From the NCBI GenBank assembly GCA_903929355.1, contig CAIYUN010000085.1, positions 1 to 64,000 of the forward strand: DNA of 64,000 nt, in the 5' to 3' direction. This DNA comes from an uncultured Opitutaceae bacterium. GTDB taxonomy: Bacteria; Verrucomicrobiota; Verrucomicrobiia; Opitutales; Opitutaceae. Positions 9,486 through 19,040 of this stretch are shown here, one piece after another (position 1 is the first letter of the stretch; each line of letters opens with the position of its first letter). Both the position numbers and the translations under genes were made by a program. The notes below the pieces were generated by a model. The model was not told where the DNA came from. It saw only the letters and a list, made by a program, of their open reading frames with translations, and made no database searches.

Positions 9486-10894
9486 ATTCAACCCCCACCG
9501 GGCATGTCTCCGAGCGTCAACCCAACCTGGACCGCCGCCGATTCCTCCGCGGCCTCGGGGTCTGCCTGGCGCTGCCGGCGATGGAGTCGCTCCTGCCGCG
9601 CCGCCTGCTGGCCGCCACGATTCCGGGTGCCGCCGGGACCGGGACGGCACTGACCGCCACGGGCGCGCCGCTGCGCATGGCCTTCCTCACCTTTGCCAAC
9701 GGCTGCTATCCCGGCAAGTGGTGGCCGACCGGCAGCGGCAAGGACTTTCAGCTGAACGAGTCGATGCTGCCGCTCGCCAACGTGAAGGACAAGATCCAGG
9801 TGCTCGGCGGCCTCACCGATGTGGCCGCCAATGGCGGCACGGACGGCCCCGGCGACCATGCCCGCGGCGGCGGCACGATTCTCACCAGCGTGCGCTGCAA
9901 GAAGACCCTCGGGGCCGACTTCCACGCCGGCACCTCCGTGGATCAGGTGGCGGCCCAGCAAACGGGCCATTTGACCCCGTTTCCCTCGCTGCAAATGTCG
10001 TGTGACATCGTGCAGAATGCCGGCAACTGCGACTCCGGCTACGCCTGTGTGTATCAGAAGAACGTCTCGTGGAGCTCGCCGACGACACCGCTGGTCCCCG
10101 AAAACAACCCCCGCCTGCTGTTCGAACGCCTCTTCGGCGCCGGGCTCACGGCAGCCGACCGCCGGGAGAGCCTCGAACTGCGCCAGACCCAGCAGCGCTC
10201 CGTGCTCGATTTCGTCGCGAACGAAACCCGCCGGGTCAGCCGCGGTCTGTCGACGCGCGACAATCAGAAACTCGACGAGTATCTCACCAGTGTGCGCGAG
10301 ATCGAACAGCGCATCCAACGGGCGGAAAGCGCGGGAAACCAGCGGCAGGACCCGGGCGTGGAAAGCCCCGCCGGCATCCCCACCGACTTCAAGGAATACC
10401 TGCGCCTGAACCTGGACATGCTGCTGCTGGCCTTCCAGACGGACAACACCCGGGTCGCCACCTTCATGTTCGCGGGCGACGGCAACAACCGCGATTTCGC
10501 GGCCATCGGGGTCCCGGACGGCCACCATTACTGCACCCACCATCACAACGACCCGGACCTGGTCGCCAAGACCTGCAAGATTGAGAAGTGGTATGTGGAG
10601 CAACTGGCGTACTTTCTGGAGAAAATGGAGGCGACCAAGGACGTGGACGGCAATTCCCTGCTGCACAACTCCATGATCATGTATGGCACCGGCATTGCCG
10701 ACGGCAACCGGCACAACCACGAGAACCTGCCCATCATCCTGGCCGGCGGCGGCGGCGGGACCCTGACCCCGGGCCGCTACCTCACCTATGACAACGCCCC
10801 CATCGCCAACCTGTATCTCAGCATGATGGACCGCATGGGCGTCAGCAACGTCCAACGCTTTGGCGACTCGACGGGAAGGCTCGCGAATGTGTGA
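9482..10894 (+). CDS. DUF1552 (HXXSHH) Tat-exported protein, pair 2, subtype B
   Basis: A 470-residue HXXSHH family protein with a Tat signal (DRRRFLRGLGVCLALPAMES). It differs from subtype A by LRMAFLTFANGCYPGKWWP and by the family motif PDGHHYCTHHHND, where the Ser position is Thr and a Cys precedes it. Its closest relative here is the product of the gene at 17584. It starts within the stop of the DUF1592 gene (ATGA), so the two products are probably made in similar amounts. Function unknown; the His-rich motif suggests metal binding (inference). Confidence 0.9.
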   Translation: MNSTPTGHVSERQPNLDRRRFLRGLGVCLALPAMESLLPRRLLAATIPGAAGTGTALTATGAPLRMAFLTFANGCYPGKWWPTGSGKDFQLNESMLPLANVKDKIQVLGGLTDVAANGGTDGPGDHARGGGTILTSVRCKKTLGADFHAGTSVDQVAAQQTGHLTPFPSLQMSCDIVQNAGNCDSGYACVYQKNVSWSSPTTPLVPENNPRLLFERLFGAGLTAADRRESLELRQTQQRSVLDFVANETRRVSRGLSTRDNQKLDEYLTSVREIEQRIQRAESAGNQRQDPGVESPAGIPTDFKEYLRLNLDMLLLAFQTDNTRVATFMFAGDGNNRDFAAIGVPDGHHYCTHHHNDPDLVAKTCKIEKWYVEQLAYFLEKMEATKDVDGNSLLHNSMIMYGTGIADGNRHNHENLPIILAGGGGGTLTPGRYLTYDNAPIANLYLSMMDRMGVSNVQRFGDSTGRLANV

Positions 10895-10935
10895 GCGGAG
10901 TTCGCAGATTTAAGACGGAGGACGCGGATCCGCCC

Positions 10936-11072
10936 TCGCTGAAGCTTCCACCTTCGCTGAAACTTCGGCGGACACGTCGGCGCGACATGGGGCCGAGGGG
11001 AGCCGACGGGGAAATCCAGCCTTGCGTGGGGTCGGGTTGGGGGCATTTTTTCAAAGGAATCACCCCTATTTA
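10936..11072 (+). repeat. Leader segment shared with 6766-6893, upstream of a DUF1592 gene
   Basis: Second copy of the leader described at 6766. It carries TCGCTGAAGCTTCCACCTTC, GGGGAAATCCAG, CCTTGCGTGGG and GGTTGGGGGC in the same order, ending a few tens of bases before the ATG at 11073. Its downstream gene is subtype A, whereas the other copy precedes a subtype B gene, so the leader does not follow subtype. Confidence 0.5.
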
Positions 11073-13586
11073 ATGGCCCCTGCTATCAAGAAATCCCGGT
11101 TGTTCGTGGCCGGCCTGTGCCTGGTCTCTGGCTTGGTTTGGCTCGCGGCGTGCCACACCCCGCCCACAGGCGGTGCCGCCGCGCCCGCCCCGATGGCGGC
11201 GGCCACCCCGCCGCCCGCCATCCCGCCCGACGATGCGGCATTGAAGCAATATCACGAAACCGTCGAACCCATCCTGGAGCAGCGTTGCTACGCCTGCCAT
11301 GGCGATGGGGAAAGCCGCGCCGGGGTGGCCTTTGACAAGCTCAAGACCGCGGACCAAATCCTGCACAACCCCGATTTGTGGCTGAAGGTCTTGAAGAACA
11401 CCCGGTCGCACCTCATGCCCCCGGCGAAGCACGACCCGCCGACCCCCGGGCAGCAACTGGCGTTGGAGTCGTGGATCAAGACGGCGGGCTTCGGGCTGAA
11501 CCCCAACCAACCGGATCCCGGGCGGGTGACCGTGCGCCGGCTCAACCGGACCGAATACCGCAACACCATCCGCGATCTAATCGGGGTGGAGGTCAATGTG
11601 GACGACACCCTCGCGGCCGACGACATCGGTTACGGCTTCGACAACATTGCGGACGTGCTGACGCTGTCACCGATGCGGATGGAAAAGTTTCTCGAAGCCG
11701 CGCAGGCCATCGTGCGGAAGGGCGTGCCGACCGCTTCCCGCGCCATCGGCGATGATTTCGTGGCGGGCAAGGATTTCCTCACGGCGGACGGGGCGAAAAA
11801 TGGCGATCCCATTTCGTTTTACGACGATCGCGCGGTCAGCCACACCTACACGATGCCGGCAGCCGGCGACTATCGCGTGGTGTTGACCACGATGGTGGAT
11901 GGCAACGCCGCGAAGGATCCCGGCCTGTGCACCGTCACCGGGCTGGCCGACGGGAAGGAGTTCTACCGGCAGGAGCACCACTGGGCCGACTGCGAGTTTT
12001 TTCATTCGGAAAAGGTGGTACATCTCGGTCCGGGCCAACATCAGTTCACCTTTCACCTCCAACCCAAGCTGGCCCCGGAGGAACAGGTCACCCCCAAGAT
12101 GGACTACAAGCTCCTCACCGTCGAGGTGCAGGGGCCGCTGGATCCGAAGGACTGGCAGCCGCCGCCAACCTATGCGCGCTTCTACCCCCGCCCCGAGGCC
12201 CCCACCGATCCGGCCGCGCGCCGCGCCTATGCCCGCGAGGTGATCGCCCGCTTTGCCTCCAAAGCCTACCGCCGCCCGGTGAGCACCGCCACCCTCGACC
12301 GGCTCGTGAACATCGCCGAAGGCATTTACAGCATTCCCGGCACCACCTTCGAGGTCGGGGTCTCGCGGGCCATCGTCGCAATCCTGGCCTCGCCGCGGTT
12401 TCTCTTCCGCATCGAGGAAGGGGAGTCAGCCGCGCCCGGCCAGCAAGTTGCCAGCCTGGACGAATACGCCCTGGCCTCGCGCCTCTCTTATTTCCTGTGG
12501 TCAAGCCTGCCCGACGACGAGCTGTTTCAGCTGGCGGCGCGGGGCGAACTCCGCCGCAATCTGGCGGCGCAGGTGAAACGGATGCTGGCCGACCCGAAGT
12601 CGGCCGCTTTCGTGGAAAACTTCACGGGCCAGTGGCTCCGTTCCCGCGAGGTTGTGAACACTCCGCTCAACCGGCCGGTGATCTTTGCCCGCGAGGACAT
12701 CGTGTTGCCCAACAACGCTCCGACCGATGTGTCCGCCGCCTCACGACTGGCGATGAAGCAGGAGGCCGAGGCGTATTTTGGCTATGTCGCCCACGAGAAC
12801 CGCAGCGTGCTGGAACTGCTCGACAGCAACTACACCTTCGTCAACCAGCAGCTCGCCGGCTACTACGCGATGCCCGCCGGCACGGCCACCGGACCCGAGC
12901 TGCGCAAAGTCATCCTCCCGCCCGACGATCCCCGCGGCGGCGGCGTGCTCACGATGGGCAGCGTGCTGGCCGTGACCTCGAACCCGACCCGCACCTCGCC
13001 GGTCAAGCGCGGCAAATGGATTTTGGAAAACATCCTCGGGGCACCGCCCGCACCGCCGCCGCCCGCCGTGCCCTCGCTGGAGGAAACCGAGAAAAAGCTC
13101 GTGGATCATGTGCCCACGCAGCGCGAGACGCTGGCCCTCCACCGCCAGGATCCGGTCTGCGCCTCCTGTCACGACCGGATGGACCCGCTCGGCCTCGCCC
13201 TCGAAAACTTCAACGCCCTCGGCCTCTATCGCACCCGCGAGCTGGGCCAGCCGGTGGACGCCACCGGCCAGCTCTTCACCGGCGAGTCGTTCAAGACCGT
13301 CCGCGAGCTCAAGCATATCCTCGCCGCCGAGCACCCTGATGAGTTTTACCGCACCCTCACGGAAAAATTACTGATCTACGCCCTGGGGCGCGGCGTGGAA
13401 TACTATGATGTACCCGCCGTGGACCAGATCGTCGCGCGCCTCGATCGGACCGATGGCCGCTTTGAGGAGCTGCTGCTGGGCCTCGTCGAATCGGCTCCCT
13501 TCCAGCAGCGCCGCATCGCGCCCGCACCCTTGACGCCCGAGGCGAAGCCCGCCTTGGTTGCGGCTGAAGCCACGCCCACCCCATGA
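11073..13586 (+). CDS. DUF1592 family cytochrome-like lipoprotein, pair 3, subtype A
   Basis: An 837-residue paralogue. I chose ATG 11073 because it gives a lipoprotein signal (LVSGLVWLAACHTP, Cys about 27); an upstream in-frame start at 11022 would add a non-signal extension. Domain order is PSCyt1 (CYACHGDGESRAG, Cys 72/Cys 75/His 76), DUF1587, a subtype A insertion (CTVTGLADGKEFYRQEHHW, PKMDYKLLTVEVQGP), DUF1595, DUF1592, DUF1588 (CASCHDRMDPLG near residue 696) and DUF1585. Parts of the C-terminal half are nearly identical to the gene at 19041, including APTDVSAASRLAMKQEAEAY, indicating recent duplication or gene conversion. Confidence 0.92.
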   Translation: MAPAIKKSRLFVAGLCLVSGLVWLAACHTPPTGGAAAPAPMAAATPPPAIPPDDAALKQYHETVEPILEQRCYACHGDGESRAGVAFDKLKTADQILHNPDLWLKVLKNTRSHLMPPAKHDPPTPGQQLALESWIKTAGFGLNPNQPDPGRVTVRRLNRTEYRNTIRDLIGVEVNVDDTLAADDIGYGFDNIADVLTLSPMRMEKFLEAAQAIVRKGVPTASRAIGDDFVAGKDFLTADGAKNGDPISFYDDRAVSHTYTMPAAGDYRVVLTTMVDGNAAKDPGLCTVTGLADGKEFYRQEHHWADCEFFHSEKVVHLGPGQHQFTFHLQPKLAPEEQVTPKMDYKLLTVEVQGPLDPKDWQPPPTYARFYPRPEAPTDPAARRAYAREVIARFASKAYRRPVSTATLDRLVNIAEGIYSIPGTTFEVGVSRAIVAILASPRFLFRIEEGESAAPGQQVASLDEYALASRLSYFLWSSLPDDELFQLAARGELRRNLAAQVKRMLADPKSAAFVENFTGQWLRSREVVNTPLNRPVIFAREDIVLPNNAPTDVSAASRLAMKQEAEAYFGYVAHENRSVLELLDSNYTFVNQQLAGYYAMPAGTATGPELRKVILPPDDPRGGGVLTMGSVLAVTSNPTRTSPVKRGKWILENILGAPPAPPPPAVPSLEETEKKLVDHVPTQRETLALHRQDPVCASCHDRMDPLGLALENFNALGLYRTRELGQPVDATGQLFTGESFKTVRELKHILAAEHPDEFYRTLTEKLLIYALGRGVEYYDVPAVDQIVARLDRTDGRFEELLLGLVESAPFQQRRIAPAPLTPEAKPALVAAEATPTP

Positions 13587-14980
13587 ACTCAAATACCCCC
13601 GCTCCCGCGGCCCGTTCCGCCCCGCTGAACCGCCGTCGCTTTCTCCGCAACCTCGGCGTGTGTCTGGCGCTGCCCGCGATGGAGTCCTTGGTGCCCCGCC
13701 GCCTCGGCGCCGCCCTGACCGGTGAACCGCTCATTGCCACCACCGCGACCGGTGCGCCGCTGCGCACCGCCTTCATCTATTTTCCCAACGGCGCCATCCC
13801 CGCCGCCTGGCTGCCCACCGGACCGGAGAAGAATTTCCAGCTCAATCGCACGATGAAGCCGCTGGCGAAGGTCAAGGATCAGCTTCAGGTCTTCGGCGGC
13901 CTGACCGACAATTCCGCCGCCGGCGGCGCCGACGGGGGCGGGGACCACGCCCGCGCCAACGGCACCTTCCTCACCGGCGTGCGCATCAAGAAGACCGGGG
14001 GCATGGATTTTCACGCCGGCGTCTCGGTCGACCAGATCATGGCGCAGTCGATCGGCCTCATCACCCCGTTTCGTTCGCTCGAGCTGTCCTGCGACGCGAT
14101 CCAGAATGTCGGCAGTTGCGACACCGGCTATGCCTGTGTCTACCAGCACAACCTGGCCTGGAGCTCGCCCACCACGCCGGTGACCCCCGAGGTCAATCCC
14201 CGTCTGCTGTTCGAGCGCCTCTTCGGGGCGGGCGCACGCAGCGAGCGCCAGCAAAACCTCCTCGTCCGCCAGCAGCAGCAGCGCTCGATCCTCGACTTCG
14301 TCCTGGATGACAGCCGCGACCTCCAGCGCGAAATTTCCGGCCGTGACCGGCAGAAGCTCGATGAATACTTCGCCAGCGTCCGCGACATCGAGCAGCGCAT
14401 CCAGCGGGCCGAGCAGTCGCGCGCCGGCCGCCCCCAGCCCGATGCGGACGCGCCCGCCGGCATCCCGGCCAGCACCACCGAGTATGTCCGCCTCATGTAT
14501 GACATGCTGCACCTGGCGTTTCAGACCGACAGCACCCGGGTGGCCACCTTCATGGTGGCGGGCGACGGCAGTGACCGGACCTACCCGGAGCTCGGCATCG
14601 CCGACGGCCACCATTCGCTCTCGCACCACAACAACAACGCCGAGAAGGTTGAGAAGGTCACCCAGATCGACGTGTGGTATGCGACCCAGCTCGCCTACTT
14701 CCTCGAGAAGATGGCGGCGACCAAGGACCTCGACGGCAAATCGCTGCTCGATAATTCCCAGATCGTCTATGGCAGCGGCAACTCTGACGGCAATCGCCAC
14801 ACTCACACCGACCTGCCCGTCATTTTCGCCGGCGGCGGCGGTGGCACCCTCACTCCCGGCCGCTTCGTCCAGCAGCCGGCGGTTCCCATCACCAACCTCT
14901 ACCTCAGCATGATGGACCGCATTGGCGTGAAAAACATCGAGCGCTTCGGTGACTCGACCGGACGGCTGGCCAACGTCTAG
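13583..14980 (+). CDS. DUF1552 (HXXSHH) Tat-exported protein, pair 3, subtype A
   Basis: A 465-residue protein with a Tat signal (NRRRFLRNLGVCLALPAMES) and the canonical form of the family motif, ADGHHSLSHHNNN. It shares RTAFIYFPNGAIPAAWLP with the other A-type members. It begins inside the stop codon of the pair 3 DUF1592 gene and ends 12 bases before the next DUF1592 gene, so pairs 3 and 4 probably share a transcript. Function unknown. Confidence 0.9.
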   Translation: MNSNTPAPAARSAPLNRRRFLRNLGVCLALPAMESLVPRRLGAALTGEPLIATTATGAPLRTAFIYFPNGAIPAAWLPTGPEKNFQLNRTMKPLAKVKDQLQVFGGLTDNSAAGGADGGGDHARANGTFLTGVRIKKTGGMDFHAGVSVDQIMAQSIGLITPFRSLELSCDAIQNVGSCDTGYACVYQHNLAWSSPTTPVTPEVNPRLLFERLFGAGARSERQQNLLVRQQQQRSILDFVLDDSRDLQREISGRDRQKLDEYFASVRDIEQRIQRAEQSRAGRPQPDADAPAGIPASTTEYVRLMYDMLHLAFQTDSTRVATFMVAGDGSDRTYPELGIADGHHSLSHHNNNAEKVEKVTQIDVWYATQLAYFLEKMAATKDLDGKSLLDNSQIVYGSGNSDGNRHTHTDLPVIFAGGGGGTLTPGRFVQQPAVPITNLYLSMMDRIGVKNIERFGDSTGRLANV

Positions 14981-14992
14981 CTGGCGCCGCCC

Positions 14993-17587
14993 ATGAGCAA
15001 ACTTCTCCGCGCCAGCGGCCGGATCGACCGATGGCCGCGCCTTTTCTGGGGAGCGGGTCTGGCCGGCATTTTGGTCTGGGCCTTTCCCGGCTGCCAGCAA
15101 CCTGCCGTCGTGGACCAGGTGCCAGCCCCCGCGCTCCGCGTCGTGCAGCCTCCGGCCGCGAAACTGCCGCCGACGACCGACCCGGCGTTGGCGCAGTTTC
15201 ACCAAGTCGTCGAGCCGATCCTGCGCGATCACTGCTACGACTGCCATGGCGACGGTGAAAGCCGCGCCGGTCTGGCCTTCGACAAACTCACGACCCCGGA
15301 GCAGATCCTGCACAATCCCGATCTCTGGCTGAAGGTGCTCCGCAACACCCGCTCGCACCTCATGCCGCCGGTCGGCAAACCGCCGCCGACCGCCGCGCAG
15401 CAACTCGTGCTGGAAAACTGGATCAAGACCGCCGGCTTTGGCCTTGACCCAAACCAGCCCGACCCGGGCCGCGTGACCGCCCACCGCCTCAACCGGCTCG
15501 AATATCGCAACACCGTCCGCGACCTGCTCGGCGTGGACTTTGACACCGGCGCGGCTTTCCCCGGCGACGACCTCGGCTACGGCTTTGATAACATCGCCGA
15601 CGTGCTCAACGTCTCGCCCCTGCTGATGGAAAAATACCTGGACGCCGCGCAGGCCATCGTCGGCCAAATTGTGCCGTCGGCCTCGCGCGTCGCCCCGAAA
15701 GTCTTGGTGCTGGGCCGCGATTTTGTGGACGTCGCCACCGGACGCACGCCCGCGCTCGACACCGTCACCCTCGAGAACGGCGTGGCCCCGCGCACCGCCG
15801 TGAAAACGAGCTACTTCAAGGCGGCCAAATTCACCCGCACCTTTCCCATCGCGGTGGAAGGCGACTACCGGGTGACGGTGGAGCGGGGGGTCAGCAGCAA
15901 CTTCACCTACGTCCCGCAAACCTGCACGGTCACCATTCTCGTCGATGGCAAGGAGCTGAAGCAATCCGTCCTCCAGTGGCACGGGGCCAACTCCGCGAGC
16001 GAAAAACAGTTCTCCACCTACGACACCGTGGCCGTGCACTGGGCGCCGGGCGATCACCAGCTCACCGTGGCCGTGACGCCGCGGAGTGGCGTAAGCGACA
16101 ACCGGCACGACGCCTCCTTCCTGCTCCGCAGCGCCACGGTCGAAGGTCCCGACGATCCCAAGTATTGGGCGCATCCGACCGGCTACGCACGCTTCTTCCC
16201 GCGGGACGACGCCCCCGTGGCTCCGGCCGACCGCCGCGCGTATGCCCGCGAATTGCTGGGCGCGTTTGCCACCAAGGCCTATCGCCGCCCGGTTCCGGAC
16301 GACAGCCTCGACAAGCTCGTGGGCATCGCCGAGCAGGTTTATCGTCAGCCCGGCAAGACCTTTGAGACCGGCGTGTCCCAGGCAATGGTGGCGGTGCTCG
16401 CGTCGCCGCGTTTCCTCTTTCGAATCGACCGCACCGAGACGGAGTCCGGTCCGCCCGCGGCTTTCGCCCGGGTGGACGAATATTCGCTGGCCTCGCGCCT
16501 TTCGTATTTCCTCTGGTCCACGATGCCGGATGACGAGCTGATGAAGCTGGCCGCGGGCGGCCGGTTGCGGGCCAGCCTCGCCGCCCAAGTCCGGCGCATG
16601 GTCGCCGACCCCCGCGCCGACAACTTCGTCAAGAGTTTTTCCGGCCAGTGGCTGCAGTCCCGCGCGGTGACGACCGTGCCGATCAACGCCCACGAAATAT
16701 TCCGGCGCGAGGATTTCGACGCCCCGACCACCTACGACCTCACGCCCGAGCAGCGCGCCGCGCTGGAGGCGGAGGCGCAGGCCTATTTCGGCTATGTGCT
16801 GCGCGACGACCGCCGGGTGGACGAGTTCCTCGCGAGTGACTACACCTTTCTCAACGCCACGCTGGCGACCTATTATTTTGACGGCAAATATGAGCTCCAA
16901 GGTGACGCGATGCGCAAAGTGGAACTCAGCGCGGGCAACTGGCGCGGCGGCCTCCTGACGCTGGGCAGCGTCCTCATGATCTCCTCGAACCCCACCCGCA
17001 CCTCCCCGGTCAAGCGCGGCAAATGGATCCTCGAAAACATTCTCGACGCGCCCGCCCCGCCGCCGCCCGCCAACATCCCGCCCCTCGAGGCGGCCGGCCA
17101 GGACATCGCGGGGCACCCACCCTCACAGCGCGAGATTCTGGCCCGCCACCGCGCCGACCCCAACTGCGCTTCCTGCCACGACCGCATGGATCCCCTCGGC
17201 CTCGCGCTCGAAAACTTCAACGCCCTCGGCCTCTGGCGCGACCATGACATGAAACAGCCGGTTGACGCCGCCGGCAAACTCATCACCGGCGAGACCTTCA
17301 AGGACATTCGCGAGCTGAAGCAGATTCTCCTGACCAACCATCGCGACGAATTCTACCGATGCCTGACGCAGAAGTTGCTCACCTACGCCCTCGGGCGCGG
17401 CGTGGATTACCACGATGTGCCCGCGGTTGACAAAATCGTGGAAAACATGGACAAGGATGGCGGCAAATTTTCCACGCTGCTGATGGGGGTCATCAACTCC
17501 GCCGGCTTCCAGGCAGAACGCACCCAACCCGATTCGCACCCCGCCCCGCCGACGGCCTTTTTCCCCCAAGACACCACCCGCCGATGA
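14993..17587 (+). CDS. DUF1592 family cytochrome-like lipoprotein, pair 4, subtype B
   Basis: An 864-residue paralogue with a lipoprotein-like signal (ILVWAFPGCQQ, Cys about 34; the lipobox is slightly unusual). PSCyt1 CYDCHGDGESRAG (Cys 81/Cys 84/His 85), DUF1587, the B-type insertion FTYVPQTCTVTILVDGK, DUF1595, DUF1592, DUF1588 (CASCHDRMDPLG near residue 725) and DUF1585 follow in the usual order. Most similar to the gene at 6894. It lies 12 bases after the previous DUF1552 stop and overlaps its own DUF1552 partner by ATGA. Confidence 0.92.
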   Translation: MSKLLRASGRIDRWPRLFWGAGLAGILVWAFPGCQQPAVVDQVPAPALRVVQPPAAKLPPTTDPALAQFHQVVEPILRDHCYDCHGDGESRAGLAFDKLTTPEQILHNPDLWLKVLRNTRSHLMPPVGKPPPTAAQQLVLENWIKTAGFGLDPNQPDPGRVTAHRLNRLEYRNTVRDLLGVDFDTGAAFPGDDLGYGFDNIADVLNVSPLLMEKYLDAAQAIVGQIVPSASRVAPKVLVLGRDFVDVATGRTPALDTVTLENGVAPRTAVKTSYFKAAKFTRTFPIAVEGDYRVTVERGVSSNFTYVPQTCTVTILVDGKELKQSVLQWHGANSASEKQFSTYDTVAVHWAPGDHQLTVAVTPRSGVSDNRHDASFLLRSATVEGPDDPKYWAHPTGYARFFPRDDAPVAPADRRAYARELLGAFATKAYRRPVPDDSLDKLVGIAEQVYRQPGKTFETGVSQAMVAVLASPRFLFRIDRTETESGPPAAFARVDEYSLASRLSYFLWSTMPDDELMKLAAGGRLRASLAAQVRRMVADPRADNFVKSFSGQWLQSRAVTTVPINAHEIFRREDFDAPTTYDLTPEQRAALEAEAQAYFGYVLRDDRRVDEFLASDYTFLNATLATYYFDGKYELQGDAMRKVELSAGNWRGGLLTLGSVLMISSNPTRTSPVKRGKWILENILDAPAPPPPANIPPLEAAGQDIAGHPPSQREILARHRADPNCASCHDRMDPLGLALENFNALGLWRDHDMKQPVDAAGKLITGETFKDIRELKQILLTNHRDEFYRCLTQKLLTYALGRGVDYHDVPAVDKIVENMDKDGGKFSTLLMGVINSAGFQAERTQPDSHPAPPTAFFPQDTTRR

Positions 17588-18999
17588 ACTCCCCGCGCCC
17601 TGACCGAGCCCTGGCCGCCGAACGCCATCACCGCCTGGATCGCCGCCGGTTCCTGCGCGGCCTCGGCGTCTGCCTCGCGTTACCTGCGATGGAATCTTTG
17701 GTGCCCCGCCGCCTCCTCGCCGCCACCGCGCCGGGCACCGCCGGCACCGCCGCGACCACGGCCACCGGCGCGCCCCTGCGCATGGCCTGCCTCACCTTCG
17801 CCAACGGCTGCGTTCCCGGCAAATGGTTCCCCACCGGCTCGGGCAAAGCTTTTGAGCTCAACGAGACGATGACGCCGCTCACCGGCCTGAAGGACAAAAT
17901 CCAGGTGATGGGGGGCCTCACCGACCATTCCGCCGACGCCGGCCCCGACGGCCCCGGCGACCCCGGCCGCGGCGGCGGCACCCTCCTCACCGCCGTGCGC
18001 TGCAAGAAAACCGCCGGCGCCGACTTCCGCGCCGGCGTCTCCGTGGACCAGGTCGCCGCCCAGTCCGTTGGCCACCTCACGCCGTTTCCCTCGCTGCAGC
18101 TGTCGTGCGATATTGTGCAAAACGCCGGCGGCTGCGACACCGGCTACGCGTGCGTTTATCAAAAGAATGTTTCCTGGAGCTCGCCCACCTCGCCGCTGGC
18201 GCCAGAAAACAACCCGCGCCTCGTGTTCGAGCGCCTCTTCGGCGCCGGTGCCACGGCCGAGGAGCGCCGGCAGAACATGGTGTTGCGCCAGACCCAGCGA
18301 CGCTCCGTCCTCGATTACATCGCGAGCGAGACGCAAAGCGTCGGCCGCAACCTCTCCGCCCGCGATCACCAGAAGCTCGACGAATATCTCAGCAGTGTGC
18401 GCGAGATCGAGCAGCGGATCCAACGGGCCGAGACGACCTCGAGGCTGCGGCCCGACCCGGGCGTGGACAGCCCCGCCGGCATTCCCGCCAACTTTCAAGA
18501 CTACGTCCGCCTGAGCCTCGACATGCTCGTGCTCGCGTTCCAAACCGACAACACCCGCGTCGCCTCCTTCATGTTCGCCGGCGACGGCAACAACCGCGAC
18601 TTCGCGGACATCGGCGTCCCCGACGGCCACCATTTTTGCACGCACCACCACAACGACCCGGGCCTGATCGCGAAGACCTGCATCATTGAGAAATGGTATG
18701 TCGCACAGTTCGCCTATTTCCTCGAAAAGATGGAGGCGACCAAGGACGTGGACGGCCAGTCGCTGCTGCACAACTCGATGATCATGTATGGCACCGGCAT
18801 CGGCGATGGCAACCGCCACGACCACGTCAATCTCCCCGTCATCCTCGCCGGGGCCGGCGGCGGCACGCTCAACCCTGGGCGCTACGTCAAGACCAACGAC
18901 GCGCCGATCGCGAACATGTATCTCAGCATGCTCGACCGCATGGGCGTCTCCAACCTGGAGCGATTTGGCGACTCCACCGGCCGGCTTGAGACGATCTGA
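17584..18999 (+). CDS. DUF1552 (HXXSHH) Tat-exported protein, pair 4, subtype B
   Basis: A 471-residue B-type HXXSHH protein: Tat signal DRRRFLRGLGVCLALPAMES, then LRMACLTFANGCVPGKWFP and PDGHHFCTHHHNDPG. The same Cys before the THH is kept as in the gene at 9482, so the variant is a subfamily feature rather than a sporadic substitution. Coupled to the preceding DUF1592 gene by ATGA. Confidence 0.9.
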   Translation: MNSPRPDRALAAERHHRLDRRRFLRGLGVCLALPAMESLVPRRLLAATAPGTAGTAATTATGAPLRMACLTFANGCVPGKWFPTGSGKAFELNETMTPLTGLKDKIQVMGGLTDHSADAGPDGPGDPGRGGGTLLTAVRCKKTAGADFRAGVSVDQVAAQSVGHLTPFPSLQLSCDIVQNAGGCDTGYACVYQKNVSWSSPTSPLAPENNPRLVFERLFGAGATAEERRQNMVLRQTQRRSVLDYIASETQSVGRNLSARDHQKLDEYLSSVREIEQRIQRAETTSRLRPDPGVDSPAGIPANFQDYVRLSLDMLVLAFQTDNTRVASFMFAGDGNNRDFADIGVPDGHHFCTHHHNDPGLIAKTCIIEKWYVAQFAYFLEKMEATKDVDGQSLLHNSMIMYGTGIGDGNRHDHVNLPVILAGAGGGTLNPGRYVKTNDAPIANMYLSMLDRMGVSNLERFGDSTGRLETI

Positions 19000-19040
19000 G
19001 CCGGTTTGAGAACGGCGGCGTATCTGCTTGATTCTTGGTC

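Noticed and set aside
13589..17116. Very long open frame on the minus strand (over 1100 codons) opposite the DUF1552 and DUF1592 genes
   Set aside because: It is antisense to clearly homologous, coupled genes and its translation is low-complexity Gly/Ala/Arg/Val with no family pattern; an artefact of high GC and codon bias.
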